Below, one piece after another: positions 32,043-42,345 of a DNA stretch of 64,000 bases (positions within the stretch are counted from its first letter, which is position 1; each line of letters opens with the position of its first letter). The translations under genes were made by a program, and so were the position numbers. The notes beneath the pieces were generated by a model. That model did not search any database. It saw only the letters and a program-made list of their open reading frames with translations, and was not told the DNA's origin. The stretch covers positions 1 through 64,000 of the forward strand of contig NZ_FNEJ01000022.1 of assembly GCF_900100085.1 (NCBI RefSeq), written 5' to 3'. This DNA is from Salipiger marinus (GTDB taxonomy: Bacteria > Pseudomonadota > Alphaproteobacteria > Rhodobacterales > Rhodobacteraceae).

Positions 32043-32383
32043 TGGGAAATCTGCTGCCCTTCCCCATCGGCCTGCCCTGCAGCCCGGTGGGCCCCCGCCC
32101 GCCGATGAAGGAAACCGCCGCCGACCGCGCCCTGCGCGACACCACTTATGACGCCGCCGCCGAGGAGCTGCGGCAGTTTGTGGAACGGTTCGAACAGCTC
32201 GAGGTCGAAAAGCAGACCGTGGCCGATCAGCAGAAGGCGCTGATGGCCGAGGCCAAGGCGCGTGGCTATGTGCCCAAGCTCCTGCGCGTCCTGATCGCCC
32301 AACGCAAACGCGACAGGGACGATCTCGCCGAGGAAGAGGCCAAGCTCGCGCTCTACAAGGACGCGCTGGGGATGGGCACATGA
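32039..32383 (+). CDS. GapR-like (DUF2312) DNA-binding protein carried by the prophage
   Basis: Encodes 114 residues; the second ATG at 32042 sits better behind the GGAGG box, and the first (32039) overlaps the upstream stop. Residues about 42-112 follow the GapR pattern: EELRQFVERFEQLEVEKQTV, then ADQQKALMAEAKARGYVPKL, then a basic RVLIAQRKRDRDD and LYKDALG end. Chromosomal GapR binds overtwisted AT-rich DNA and supports replication and topoisomerase function. A phage copy may control phage or host DNA topology. The N-terminal 35 residues are phage-specific. Confidence 0.8.
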   Translation: MMGNLLPFPIGLPCSPVGPRPPMKETAADRALRDTTYDAAAEELRQFVERFEQLEVEKQTVADQQKALMAEAKARGYVPKLLRVLIAQRKRDRDDLAEEEAKLALYKDALGMGT

Positions 32384-32424
32384 GCGCCCGCCCCGGCATC
32401 TGCACCATGGACAGGGAGGGCTGA
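32380..32424 (+). CDS. 14-residue mini-ORF linking GapR-like and AlpA-like genes
   Basis: ATG at 32380 overlaps the GapR-like stop (ATGA) and the frame ends TGA at 32422-32424, two bases before the ATG of the next gene. It encodes MSARPGICTMDREG. It may serve as a coupling leader carrying ribosomes across the gap, or may be a remnant of a lost gene. The AGGGAGGG ribosome site for the next gene lies within it. Confidence 0.35.
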   Translation: MSARPGICTMDREG

Positions 32425-32426
32425 GC

Positions 32427-32636
32427 ATGGCCCGACAGAAAGAGAAACTTGCGGTGACGGAACGGGAGGCGGCGGCAATGCTGTCCCTGCCTTGTGGCGA
32501 GTTTGCCCGGCTGGTCAGCACCGGCGCCCTGCCCCGGCCCGTGACAATCGGGCGCAAGCATAAGCGCTGGACGGTCGAGGCGCTGCGCGCGGTGCTGACC
32601 GGGGCGCTGATTGAAGAGGATGAATTCGAGCCGTGA
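32427..32636 (+). CDS. AlpA/HTH_17-type small DNA-binding protein, excisionase candidate
   Basis: Encodes 69 residues starting MARQKEKLAVTEREAAAMLS. The winged helix-turn-helix segment LAVTEREAAAMLSLPCGEFA followed by LVSTGALPRPVTIGRKHKRW is the AlpA/MerR-like HTH_17 pattern used by phage excisionases. It lies directly upstream of the integrase, which starts inside its stop codon (GTGA), so both are made from one transcript. A directionality role is the best guess. Confidence 0.72.
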   Translation: MARQKEKLAVTEREAAAMLSLPCGEFARLVSTGALPRPVTIGRKHKRWTVEALRAVLTGALIEEDEFEP

Positions 32637-33655
32637 AACGCCCTGATCTGCCCTATCTGGAATTCAAGACGGTGAAGGGGCGGCCCTATATCTACTTCCG
32701 CAAGGGCAAATTCCGCCGCCGCCTGCCCGACAATCCCGACAGCCAGGAATTCAGCGTCGAATACTGGTCGACGCGTAACGGCCAGCGCAAGGACCGGGTC
32801 AGAACCTCATGGGCGGCGCTGATCGAAAGTTATTACGACAGCTCCGCCTATAAGGCACTCGCGGCGGGCACGCGCGCGGATTACCGGCGCCATTGCGACG
32901 CGATCCGGGAAAAGAACGGGCCGAAGGATATGCGCACCTTTCGGCGCAAGCATGCCATTGCCGCGCGTGATGCGCTGCAGGAGACTTGGTCCAAGGCGAA
33001 TATGCGGGTGTCGGTGCTGTCGTCGCTCTGCCGTCATGCGGTGGATCTGGAATGGATCGACCGCAACCCGGTGATTGACGTGCCGAAGCTGACGGGCGGC
33101 GGCTATGAGCCATGGCCCGAGGCGCAGTTGCGCGCCTTTGAGGCTGCCTGTGATACACTGGAAGCCAGCACCGCCCGCACCGCCTATGAGCTCGCCCTTG
33201 GCACCGGGCAGCGGCTGGGGGATTGCGTGAAGATGCGGTGGGAAGATTTTGACGGCGAATACATGCGCGTGGTGCAGGAAAAAACTGGCGTGCACGTGTG
33301 GATTTTCTGCCCCGCCCGCCTGCGCGCCTATCTTGCCGCTCTGCCGAAGCGTGGCGCGCATATCCTTGCCCGCACCGCGACCGAGCCGCTGACCAAGCGG
33401 CGGGTGCAGATCAGGATTGAAGCGGTGCGTGACAGCATTGGCGCCATGTATGGCGCGGGGCGGCTGGTGCCGCATGGCTGGCGCTACAATGCGGCGGTGG
33501 AACTGGCGGAGGCCGGATGCAGCGATGCGGAGATCCAGTCGGTCACCGGGCGCAAGACGCTGGAGATGGTGCAGAAATACCGGGGCCGCGCCAGCCAGCG
33601 CAAACGGTCGAAGCGGGCGCAGGAGGCACGGGAACGGAACGGGAGCAAAGCATGA
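32633..33655 (+). CDS. Tyrosine-type phage integrase
   Basis: Encodes 340 residues from a GTG start that overlaps the preceding stop. The N-terminal part contains arm- and core-binding segments (GKFRRRLPDNP; ADYRRHCDAIREKNG). The catalytic domain shows GTGQRLGDCVKMRW (first Arg), a QEKTG Lys, PHGWRYNAAVELAE (His-x-x-Arg), and VTGRKTLEMVQKY (nucleophile Tyr). The residue before K in VTGRK is Arg where most integrases have His, a noticeable departure. It recombines the phage into the adjacent tRNA-Leu 3' end. The promoter would be the operator-controlled one at 31150, so it is expressed with the early operon. Confidence 0.92.
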   Translation: MKRPDLPYLEFKTVKGRPYIYFRKGKFRRRLPDNPDSQEFSVEYWSTRNGQRKDRVRTSWAALIESYYDSSAYKALAAGTRADYRRHCDAIREKNGPKDMRTFRRKHAIAARDALQETWSKANMRVSVLSSLCRHAVDLEWIDRNPVIDVPKLTGGGYEPWPEAQLRAFEAACDTLEASTARTAYELALGTGQRLGDCVKMRWEDFDGEYMRVVQEKTGVHVWIFCPARLRAYLAALPKRGAHILARTATEPLTKRRVQIRIEAVRDSIGAMYGAGRLVPHGWRYNAAVELAEAGCSDAEIQSVTGRKTLEMVQKYRGRASQRKRSKRAQEARERNGSKA

Positions 33656-33739
33656 ATCTGCGAAACAAATTGCGAAACTCTTTCGCGGCGCCTGAGCAGC
33701 TTGCCCTCTGCTCCAAAAAATTTGTTAGGAATTTCAAAG
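33656..33739. other. Candidate attachment-site region beside the tRNA 3' end
   Basis: Between the integrase stop and the tRNA end lies an AT-rich block with two GCGAAAC copies (33660-33676) and an imperfect repeat AAATTTGTTAGGAATTTC. Such repeats may be arm-type integrase sites. The core would overlap the tRNA end near 33740. The partner att site is not in the window. Confidence 0.45.
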
Positions 33740-33824
33740 TGGTGCGGGTGAAGGGACTTGAACCCCCACGCCTTGCGGCGCCAGAACCTAAATCTGGTGC
33801 GTCTACCAATTTCGCCACACCCGC
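33740..33824 (-). tRNA. tRNA-Leu (anticodon UAG)
   Basis: Read on the minus strand, the gene starts GCGGGTGTGGCGAAATTGGT and ends CACCCGC plus A and an encoded CCA. The acceptor stem (GCGGGTG with CACCCGC), a D-loop with GGTAGACGC, the anticodon arm CCAGA-TTTAGGT-TCTGG (anticodon TAG) and a variable arm GGCGCCGCAAGGCG with a TTCAAGTCC T-loop are all present. It is 85 bases long, in the range of a class II tRNA. It is the phage attachment target. Confidence 0.95.
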
Positions 33825-33918
33825 ACGGATCCCGCGACAGTGCCGCGCGATTGCGGCGGATACCTAGCAAACACGCGCGCCGGTGGCGAGAGCAAATTGC
33901 GGCCCCCGTGCGGGATGT

Positions 33919-36003
<2,085 letters not shown>

Positions 36004-36052
36004 CGCCTGACCAAGAAAAATCCGGACCCAAATACAGAAAGGGAAGAAGGGA

Positions 36053-37459
36053 ATGAGCAAGGACGCTGTTCTGAAACTCATGGCGGATGAGGACGTGGCT
36101 TACGTCGACATCCGGTTCACCGACCCGCGCGGCAAGCTGCAACACGTGACCGTCATGGCGGATCAGGTCGACGAGGACTTCCTTGAGGAAGGCTTCATGT
36201 TCGACGGATCGTCCATTGCGGGCTGGAAGTCGATCGAAGCGTCCGACATGAAGCTCATGCCCGACACCGAGAGCGTCTATATCGACCCGTTCTACGCGGA
36301 AAAGACCCTCTGCATCCATTGCTCGGTGGTCGAACCCGATACCGGCGAATCCTATGACCGCGATCCGCGCGGCACCGCTGCCAAGGCCGAAGCCTATCTC
36401 GTGTCCTCGGGCATCGGCGACACCGCCTATTTCGGCCCGGAAGCGGAATTTTTCCTGTTCGATGACGTCAAGATCGCCGTCACCCCGAACAAGGTGTCCT
36501 ATCAGGTCGATGCCGACCACGCCGCATGGAACACCGACACCGATTTCGAGATGGGCAACCTCGGCCACCGTCCGACCTACAAGGGCGGCTATTTCCCGGT
36601 GAACCCCGCGGATGACGGTCAGGACATCCGGTCCGAAATGCTGTCGACCATGAAGCGCATCGGCATGAAGGTCGACAAGCACCACCACGAAGTGGCGACC
36701 AGCCAGCACGAGCTGGGCCTGATCTTCGGGACGCTGACCAAACAGGCCGACGACCTGCAGAAATACAAGTACGTCATCCACAACGTGGCACAGGCCTATG
36801 GCCGCTCCGCCACCTTCATGCCGAAGCCCATCAAGGGCGACAACGGTTCGGGGATGCACGTCAACATGTCGATCTGGAAGGACGGCAAGCCGCTCTTCGC
36901 GGGCGACAAGTATGCCGATCTCAGCCAGGAAGCGCTGTATTTCATCGGCGGCATCCTGAAGCACGCCAAGGCGCTCAACGCCTTCACCAACCCGTCCACC
37001 AACAGCTACAAGCGTCTGGTGCCGGGCTACGAGGCCCCCGTGCTGCGCGCGTATTCCGCCCGCAACCGCTCGGGCTGCGTCCGGATCCCGTGGACGGAAT
37101 CCCCCAAGGCCAAGCGCGTCGAAGCCCGCTTCCCCGATCCTTCGGCGAACCCCTATCTGTGCTTTGCAGCCCTGCTGATGGCCGGTCTTGACGGGATCAC
37201 CAACAAGATCGAGCCGGGCGAGGCGATGGACAAGAACCTCTATGACCTGCCGCCGGAAGAGCTGGCGGAAATCCCGACCGTCTGCGGCAGCCTGCGCGAA
37301 GCGCTGACCGAACTGCAGGCCGACATGGACTTCCTGCTGGCCGGCGACGTGTTCACCAAGGACCAGATCGAGGCCTATATCGGTCTGAAGATGGAAGAGC
37401 TGGAAAACTACGAAATGACGCCGCACCCGGTGGAATTCGCGATGTATTACAGCTGCTGA
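36053..37459 (+). CDS. glnA: Glutamine synthetase, type I
   Basis: Encodes 468 residues, standard for bacterial GSI dodecamers. It makes glutamine from glutamate, ammonia and ATP. Motifs include [20 protein letters not shown] near the N-terminus, the [10 protein letters not shown] substrate region, [10 protein letters not shown] and the adenylylation loop [12 protein letters not shown] with the target Tyr. A GAAGGGA ribosome site precedes the start, and a strong hairpin follows the stop. Operon with glnB. Confidence 0.98.
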   Translation: MSKDAVLKLMADEDVAYVDIRFTDPRGKLQHVTVMADQVDEDFLEEGFMFDGSSIAGWKSIEASDMKLMPDTESVYIDPFYAEKTLCIHCSVVEPDTGESYDRDPRGTAAKAEAYLVSSGIGDTAYFGPEAEFFLFDDVKIAVTPNKVSYQVDADHAAWNTDTDFEMGNLGHRPTYKGGYFPVNPADDGQDIRSEMLSTMKRIGMKVDKHHHEVATSQHELGLIFGTLTKQADDLQKYKYVIHNVAQAYGRSATFMPKPIKGDNGSGMHVNMSIWKDGKPLFAGDKYADLSQEALYFIGGILKHAKALNAFTNPSTNSYKRLVPGYEAPVLRAYSARNRSGCVRIPWTESPKAKRVEARFPDPSANPYLCFAALLMAGLDGITNKIEPGEAMDKNLYDLPPEELAEIPTVCGSLREALTELQADMDFLLAGDVFTKDQIEAYIGLKMEELENYEMTPHPVEFAMYYSC

Positions 37460-37480
37460 TCCGTCAGCACCGAGACGACG

Positions 37481-37510
37481 AAGGGGCGCCCTGCGGGGCG
37501 TCCCTTTGCA
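37481..37510 (+). terminator. Rho-independent terminator after glnA
   Basis: AAGGGGCGCCC (37481-37491) pairs with GGGCGTCCCTT after a short TGCG loop, followed by TTTGCATTT. It lies 20 bases after the glnA stop. Confidence 0.8.
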
Positions 37511-37624
37511 TTTGGGGCATTCGGGCAAAGGTCCGCCGCACCCCCGGCTTTCGCAATGACCCTTTGAGAATGTCCGCCCCTGCACTAGGTTGCCCCGTAA
37601 CAGTGACCTTTCCGGAGTGACCAG

Positions 37625-38431
37625 ATGCCCCGTGCCCTTTTCAAGGCCCTCGTGACCGCCACGCTGACATGTTCCGCCGGTGCCGCCCTTGCCGCGACCT
37701 GCGGCAACGACGCCAGCGGCTTCGACACATGGAAGCGCGAATTTGCCGCCGAGGCGCAGCAGGCAGGGGTTGGCCAGCGCGGCATTGATGCGCTGATGCG
37801 CGCGCCCTATTCCACCTCTACCATCCGCGCCGACCGCAACCAGAAGGGCGTAAAATACGCGCTGAATGAATTCATCCGCATCCGGCTGGGATCGGTGGAC
37901 GGCTTTGCCGCCACCGCCCAGAAGCGGCTCAACGGCAATCCCAACCTCTATCGCGGGCTTGAACAGACCTATGGCGTGCCTGCGGGCATCCTGCTGGCGA
38001 TCCACGGCATGGAAACCGGTTTTGGCCGCACCATGGGCGACACGCCGGTGGTAAGCTCCATCAGCACGGTGGCCTATGACTGCCGCCGCTCTGACTTCTT
38101 CACCCCGCATGCGCTGGCGGCGCTGCAGATGGTGGATCGCGGCATGCTGGCCCCCGACCAGCGCGGCGCCGCCCATGGCGAGCTGGGCCACACGCAGTTC
38201 CTGCCCGGCAACGCGCTGCGCTACGGTCAGGACGGCAATGGCGACGGGCGGGTGGATTTCTACAACGAGGCCGACGCGCTGGCCTCCACCGCGAATTTCC
38301 TGCGCGCCAAGGGCTGGCAGCCCGGGCAGCCCTTCTCGGAAGGGACCGGCAATTTCCGCGTGCTGAACGAATGGAATGCCGCAACCGTCTACCAGCAGGC
38401 CATCGCGCTGGTGGCCGAGCGCATCCGCTGA
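37625..38431 (+). CDS. Lytic murein transglycosylase (SLT_2/MltB-like), exported
   Basis: Encodes 268 residues starting with a signal peptide (MPRALFKALVTATLTCSAGA, cleavage likely after AALAA). It cleaves the MurNAc-GlcNAc bond with formation of 1,6-anhydro ends. The catalytic Glu is in HGMETGFGRTMG (about residue 124), followed by PVVSSISTVAYDCRR and a conserved HTQFLPGNALRYG substrate loop typical of the SLT_2 family. A GGAG box lies eight bases before the start. It is monocistronic between terminators. It probably works in cell wall turnover. Confidence 0.9.
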   Translation: MPRALFKALVTATLTCSAGAALAATCGNDASGFDTWKREFAAEAQQAGVGQRGIDALMRAPYSTSTIRADRNQKGVKYALNEFIRIRLGSVDGFAATAQKRLNGNPNLYRGLEQTYGVPAGILLAIHGMETGFGRTMGDTPVVSSISTVAYDCRRSDFFTPHALAALQMVDRGMLAPDQRGAAHGELGHTQFLPGNALRYGQDGNGDGRVDFYNEADALASTANFLRAKGWQPGQPFSEGTGNFRVLNEWNAATVYQQAIALVAERIR

Positions 38432-38552
38432 GCCATGCGGCGGGGGCATCCCGGCAAAGCCGCCGGAAAGCCCCCGCTAGGGACGATTTGCGCCTAAATT
38501 CAATCACATTTGCTGGTCATCCTGAACATGATCCAAGTCAGGAGGACGACAT

Positions 38553-39245
38553 ATGGCTTCGGGGGACCATCCCTATGCCGGGCTGATCCTGCCGCTTTCG
38601 GCAGATCTGGACCCCGCGCCCTATCTTGAAGCCGTGGCAGAGGTGCTGACACGGCTCGACGCTGCCTCCGGGGCACCGGTGCGTCGGTCGCGCAAGCGTC
38701 CCGCGCTGATGGCGGACCGTTACGGCATCGCACTGGCGTTCGAGGACCGGCCGCAGCAGGGCGCAGCACTGGTGCTGCGCCTGATCGCCCGCGATGGCGC
38801 CCCGCTGGACGAGGAACTGGCGTCGCGGCTGCTGTCGGATGTGGTGCTGGCGACGGTGCGGCTGGGTCCGGCGGAGCAGATCGAATGGTTCTCCCCCGAG
38901 ACCCTTATCAGCCCCGAGGAATTCATCCGCCTGCGCAGCTATGTCTCCCCCCGCCGCCGCGCCTTTGCCCGACCAGAGCCGGAGGGCCTGCCGCAGCCTG
39001 ACCGGATCCCCGGCACCGGGATCGCCCCCCCGCGCGAGCCAGTCGAAATCCCGTCCATTCTGGCGGAGGACGCGACCCCGCCCGCGCGCAGGCGTCTGGC
39101 CCTGCCGCAGATCCTGCGCGCGCTGGGGCGGATGCGGGTGATGCCGCTGCGGCTGCTGTCACGGGTGCTGTCGGTGGTGGCGCTGGGGCTGGTGGCGCAT
39201 CAGACCCATCTGCTGAGCGGGCTTATCGGGTCGGTGCTGCACTGA
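38553..39245 (+). CDS. Hypothetical protein with C-terminal membrane segment
   Basis: Encodes 230 residues behind an AGGAGG box. It starts MASGDHPYAGLILPLSADLD. Residues 130-165 are Pro-rich, and the C-terminal 35 residues (LLSRVLSVVALGLVAHQTHL) look like a membrane segment. I do not recognise the family. It converges with the DUF3445 gene with a 23-base overlap of their 3' ends. Confidence 0.7.
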   Translation: MASGDHPYAGLILPLSADLDPAPYLEAVAEVLTRLDAASGAPVRRSRKRPALMADRYGIALAFEDRPQQGAALVLRLIARDGAPLDEELASRLLSDVVLATVRLGPAEQIEWFSPETLISPEEFIRLRSYVSPRRRAFARPEPEGLPQPDRIPGTGIAPPREPVEIPSILAEDATPPARRRLALPQILRALGRMRVMPLRLLSRVLSVVALGLVAHQTHLLSGLIGSVLH

Positions 39246-39972
39246 ACCCGGCTGCCGCGCGCGGCACCACGAAGGTATGGATCGAAAACACCACCGCGCG
39301 GCTGACCGGCAGCCGCACGAGGCATTGCCGTTCTGACCGCAGATAGGGTGCCGCCGCAGGATGGCCCCGGTCACTGTTGTCGCGGCGCGGGCCGGGCTGG
39401 AACAGCGCCGGATTGTCATGCCACAGCCGGTTGATCCGCATCAGTGGGCGGCCGGGCTGCACCCCGTCAAACAGCCGCTGAACGCGCCGGGCGATGCTGT
39501 CGTCATATTCGGGGATGGGGATGTGGATCGCGGTCAGCGGGCGCCCCATCTTCTGCGCCAGCCGCCAGCCTGCCGGAAAGCACAGCACGGCGGCGGTCAG
39601 CACATGTTCGTCGCCCTGCTTTTCCAGCAGGCACAGATCCTCCTGCACCAGATGACCCAGCGTGCCCATGGGATCGGCGCGGTCCAGCGCCACCACCCCG
39701 CCATCGGGCCGGGTCACGCGGCCCTCCTCGCGCTCAAATCCCGCTGGCAGATGCTCCAGCACCAGATCCAGCAGCTCCTCTGCGGCGGGGCGGGCCTCTG
39801 GCAGCATCTGCAGCACCGCCTCGCGCTGGTCGCGCAGCAGGCGGGTGCGTTCGGCCATCTGCGCCGCATAGGCGTCATCCACCATCAGCCAGTCGGCAGG
39901 CGCCAGCGGGCTGATCCCCGGCAGGGGTTTCAGCTGCGACACGTCATAGGGAAGCTGGGTTTGCAGGATCAT
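39223..39972 (-). CDS. DUF3445 family, heme-dependent oxidative N-demethylase-like
   Basis: Encodes 249 residues from the ATG 39972 (MILQTQLPYDVSQLKPLPGI). The family pattern is clear: PLAPADWLMVDDAYAAQMAE, then a helical region, LVQEDLCLLEKQGDEHVLTA, LCFPAGWRLAQKMGRPL, IHIPIPEYDDSIARRVQRLF and RINRLWHD. Characterised members bind heme and form one subunit of a dimethylamine-type N-demethylase. Other subunits are not adjacent here, so the substrate is unknown. It overlaps the convergent gene at its 3' end. Confidence 0.82.
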   Translation of the reverse strand: MILQTQLPYDVSQLKPLPGISPLAPADWLMVDDAYAAQMAERTRLLRDQREAVLQMLPEARPAAEELLDLVLEHLPAGFEREEGRVTRPDGGVVALDRADPMGTLGHLVQEDLCLLEKQGDEHVLTAAVLCFPAGWRLAQKMGRPLTAIHIPIPEYDDSIARRVQRLFDGVQPGRPLMRINRLWHDNPALFQPGPRRDNSDRGHPAAAPYLRSERQCLVRLPVSRAVVFSIHTFVVPRAAAGFSAAPTR

Positions 39973-40048
39973 GCCCAAGGCGTAGCGCGGCACGGGCCGC
40001 GTGGGAAGACCCCTCTGCACCGCCGGGCCCTGCTTTGGCGCAGGATGC

Positions 40049-40081
40049 AAAAAACCGCGGCGCAGACAGGCTGCGCCGCGG
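40049..40081 (-). terminator. Rho-independent terminator after bioY
   Basis: The minus strand reads CCGCGGCGCAG, a five-base loop, CTGCGCCGCGG, then TTTTTT (40054-40049): a perfect 11-bp stem with a T-tract, 25 bases after the bioY stop. Confidence 0.92.
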
Positions 40082-40105
40082 CGATGTCAGTCCAGATCCC
40101 GGGGA

Positions 40106-40711
40106 TCAGCTGCGGGCGCGGCCCACCAGCTTCCACAGGGCGGGCATCAGCAGCGCCGCCAGCGCCAGCTTCACCGCGTCGCCCACAAGGAACGGCGTCA
40201 GACCCCAGTCAAGGATCGGCTTGTCCCAGCCATAAAGCACCCCCAGCCAGATCAGGCCGGGCACATACATGATCACGTTGCCGATCAGCATCGCGCCCGC
40301 CATCTTGGGGGCGGAGCGGTCCCAGCCCGCGCGGGCCAGCATGCCAAGCGCCACGGTGGCCAGCACATAGCCCACCAGATAGCCGCCGGTGCCGCCCATC
40401 ATGTAGCTGATGCCGTTGAGGTCAGCGGTGGAATTCTGGAAGATGTCCATGCCCAGCATGCCAAGGATCATGTAGCCCATGATCGTCGCCAGACCCAGAC
40501 GCGGGCCATAGGCGGCGCCCACGGTCAGCACGGCAAAGGTGCCAAGGCTCATCGCCACCGGCGAGCCGGGCACCGGCACCTTGATCTTGGCGCAGATGGC
40601 CAGCAGCGCGATGCCCGCCACGATCAGCGCGGCCTGTTTCAGCCGAAGGCCCGCGCCTTCGGAAGCGCCGAATGTATCCACCAGAACGGTGCGGTTCTGC
40701 ACGAGGTTCAT
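40106..40711 (-). CDS. bioY: Biotin transporter BioY (ECF S-component)
   Basis: Encodes 201 residues with six hydrophobic segments. Family phrases are IKVPVPGSPVAMSLGTFAVL near 43-62, GPRLGLATIMGYMILGMLGM and GGTGGYLVGYVLATVALGML. It imports biotin either alone or with BioM/BioN, which are not encoded nearby. The start ATG 40711 follows a GGGGGACGACCC leader, and a strong terminator follows. No BioR-type palindrome was found upstream by eye. Confidence 0.93.
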   Translation of the reverse strand: MNLVQNRTVLVDTFGASEGAGLRLKQAALIVAGIALLAICAKIKVPVPGSPVAMSLGTFAVLTVGAAYGPRLGLATIMGYMILGMLGMDIFQNSTADLNGISYMMGGTGGYLVGYVLATVALGMLARAGWDRSAPKMAGAMLIGNVIMYVPGLIWLGVLYGWDKPILDWGLTPFLVGDAVKLALAALLMPALWKLVGRARS

Positions 40712-40847
40712 CGGGTCGTCCCCCTGTTGTCTTCAATCCCCTCCGTTCTGCCGCAAGCGCCTTCGCATCGCAAGCCCGGTTGCGCGACCACCGGCGGCAT
40801 AATTTGCAAGGCCGCGCTTTGCAGCTGCAAATGCGCAGGGCCCAGAC

Positions 40848-40875
40848 AAAAGGCCCCGCCAGTGCTGGCGGGGCC
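40848..40875 (-). terminator. Rho-independent terminator after pntB
   Basis: GGCCCCGCCAG (40852-40862) and CTGGCGGGGCC (40865-40875) form a perfect 11-bp stem followed on the minus strand by TTTT. It lies 24 bases after the pntB stop and upstream of bioY. Confidence 0.88.
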
Positions 40876-40898
40876 CCGGTCTGCCGAACCGCAAAGGC

Positions 40899-42341
40899 TC
40901 AGCTGATGCGCGACAGCAGATCGTTGAGCGAGGCCTTGGCATCGCCATAGAACATCCGCGTGTTGTCCTTGTAGAACAGCGGGTTTTCGATGCCCGAATA
41001 GCCGGTGCCCTGACCGCGCTTGGACACGAACACCTGCTTGGCCTTCCACACTTCCAGAACCGGCATCCCCGCGATGGGGCTGTTCGGATCCTCCTGTGCG
41101 GCGGGGTTCACGATGTCGTTCGAGCCGATGACGATCACCACATCGGTGGAGGGGAAATCGTCGTTGATCTCGTCCATTTCCAGCACGATGTCATAGGGCA
41201 CCTTGGCCTCGGCCAGAAGCACGTTCATGTGCCCCGGCAGACGGCCCGCCACGGGGTGGATGGCGAAACGCACCTCCTTGCCCTTGGCGCGCAGGCGCCG
41301 GGTCAGTTCGGCGACGTTCTGCTGCGCCTGTGCCACCGCCATGCCATAGCCCGGCACGATGACGACACTGTCGGCTTCTTCCAGGGCAGAGGCCACGCCG
41401 TCGACATCGATGGCGACCTGTTCGCCCTCGATCTCTGCCGCAGGGCCCGTGCTGCCGCCAAAGCCGCCAAGGATCACGCTGATGAAGCTGCGGTTCATCG
41501 CCTTGCACATGATGTAGCTCAGGATCGCCCCCGAGGAGCCCACCAGCGCGCCCACCACGATCAGCAGGTCATTGCCAAGGCTGAAGCCGATGGCCGCCGC
41601 TGCCCAGCCGGAATAGCTGTTCAGCATCGACACCACCACCGGCATGTCGGCGCCGCCGATGCCCATGATCAGGTGATAGCCGATGAACAGTGCGGCCAGC
41701 GTCATCAGCGCCAGCGGCAGGAAGCTGCCCGTGCCGAAATACCAGAACAGGCAGATCAGCGACACCGCCGCCGCCCCGGCGTTCAGCATGTGCCCGCCCG
41801 GCAGCTTTTCCGCCTTGGAGCTGAGCTTGCCCGCAAGCTTGCCATAGGCGACCACCGACCCGGTGAAGGTCACCGCCCCGATGAAGATGCCAAGGAACAG
41901 CTCCACACGCAGGATGTTGACCTCGACATTGGTCTTGTGGGCCAAGAGGCCCGCAAAGCCGTCCAGCGTGGCGCGGGTCGGCTCGTCCATGGCCAGAACG
42001 CGGCCCAGTTCGATATGGGCGATCAGCCCGACAAACACCGCCGCCAGACCGACCAGCGAATGCATGGCCGCCACAAGCTGCGGCATTTCGGTCATCTGAA
42101 CGCGCTTGGCCACGACAAAGCCGATGGCCCCGCCGCCCGCGATCAGCAGCAGCGACAGCAGCCACAGGCCGGAACCGGGGCCGATGAGCGTGGCGAAAAC
42201 CGCCAGCGCCATGCCCGCGATGCCATACCACACGGCGCGCTTGGCGCTTTCCTGACCGGAAAGCCCGCCCAGCGACAGGATGAAGAGAACCGCCGCGACC
42301 ACATAGGCCGCCGTCGTGAATCCGAAGTCCATTGTCTCCAC
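40899..42341 (-). CDS. pntB: NAD(P) transhydrogenase subunit beta
   Basis: Encodes 480 residues. The N-terminal half has nine or so membrane segments ([20 protein letters not shown] onward) forming part of the proton channel. The C-terminal domain III binds NADP(H): [20 protein letters not shown] is the Rossmann motif, followed by [11 protein letters not shown]-like [20 protein letters not shown]. The enzyme uses the proton gradient to make NADPH. It is four bases downstream of pntA. Confidence 0.96.
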   Translation of the reverse strand: METMDFGFTTAAYVVAAVLFILSLGGLSGQESAKRAVWYGIAGMALAVFATLIGPGSGLWLLSLLLIAGGGAIGFVVAKRVQMTEMPQLVAAMHSLVGLAAVFVGLIAHIELGRVLAMDEPTRATLDGFAGLLAHKTNVEVNILRVELFLGIFIGAVTFTGSVVAYGKLAGKLSSKAEKLPGGHMLNAGAAAVSLICLFWYFGTGSFLPLALMTLAALFIGYHLIMGIGGADMPVVVSMLNSYSGWAAAAIGFSLGNDLLIVVGALVGSSGAILSYIMCKAMNRSFISVILGGFGGSTGPAAEIEGEQVAIDVDGVASALEEADSVVIVPGYGMAVAQAQQNVAELTRRLRAKGKEVRFAIHPVAGRLPGHMNVLLAEAKVPYDIVLEMDEINDDFPSTDVVIVIGSNDIVNPAAQEDPNSPIAGMPVLEVWKAKQVFVSKRGQGTGYSGIENPLFYKDNTRMFYGDAKASLNDLLSRIS

Positions 42342-42345
42342 CCCC

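Larger units (their letters stand above)
1..33740. mobile_element. Prophage (siphovirus type, HK97-like head, GTA-like tail), left end outside window
   Basis: The block runs from the left edge to the 3' end of a tRNA-Leu gene. It contains integrase, excisionase-like gene, repressor with operators, terminase, portal, protease, capsid, connectors, tail tube, tape measure, tail tip, tailspike and lysis genes in canonical order. Late genes lie on the minus strand with ATGA or TGATG overlaps. The tRNA 3' end beside the integrase is the likely attachment core. I could not find a second copy of the tRNA 3' end in the left part, so the other attachment site is probably beyond position 1. The interrupted endolysin suggests a defective or helper-dependent prophage. 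Confidence 0.93.
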
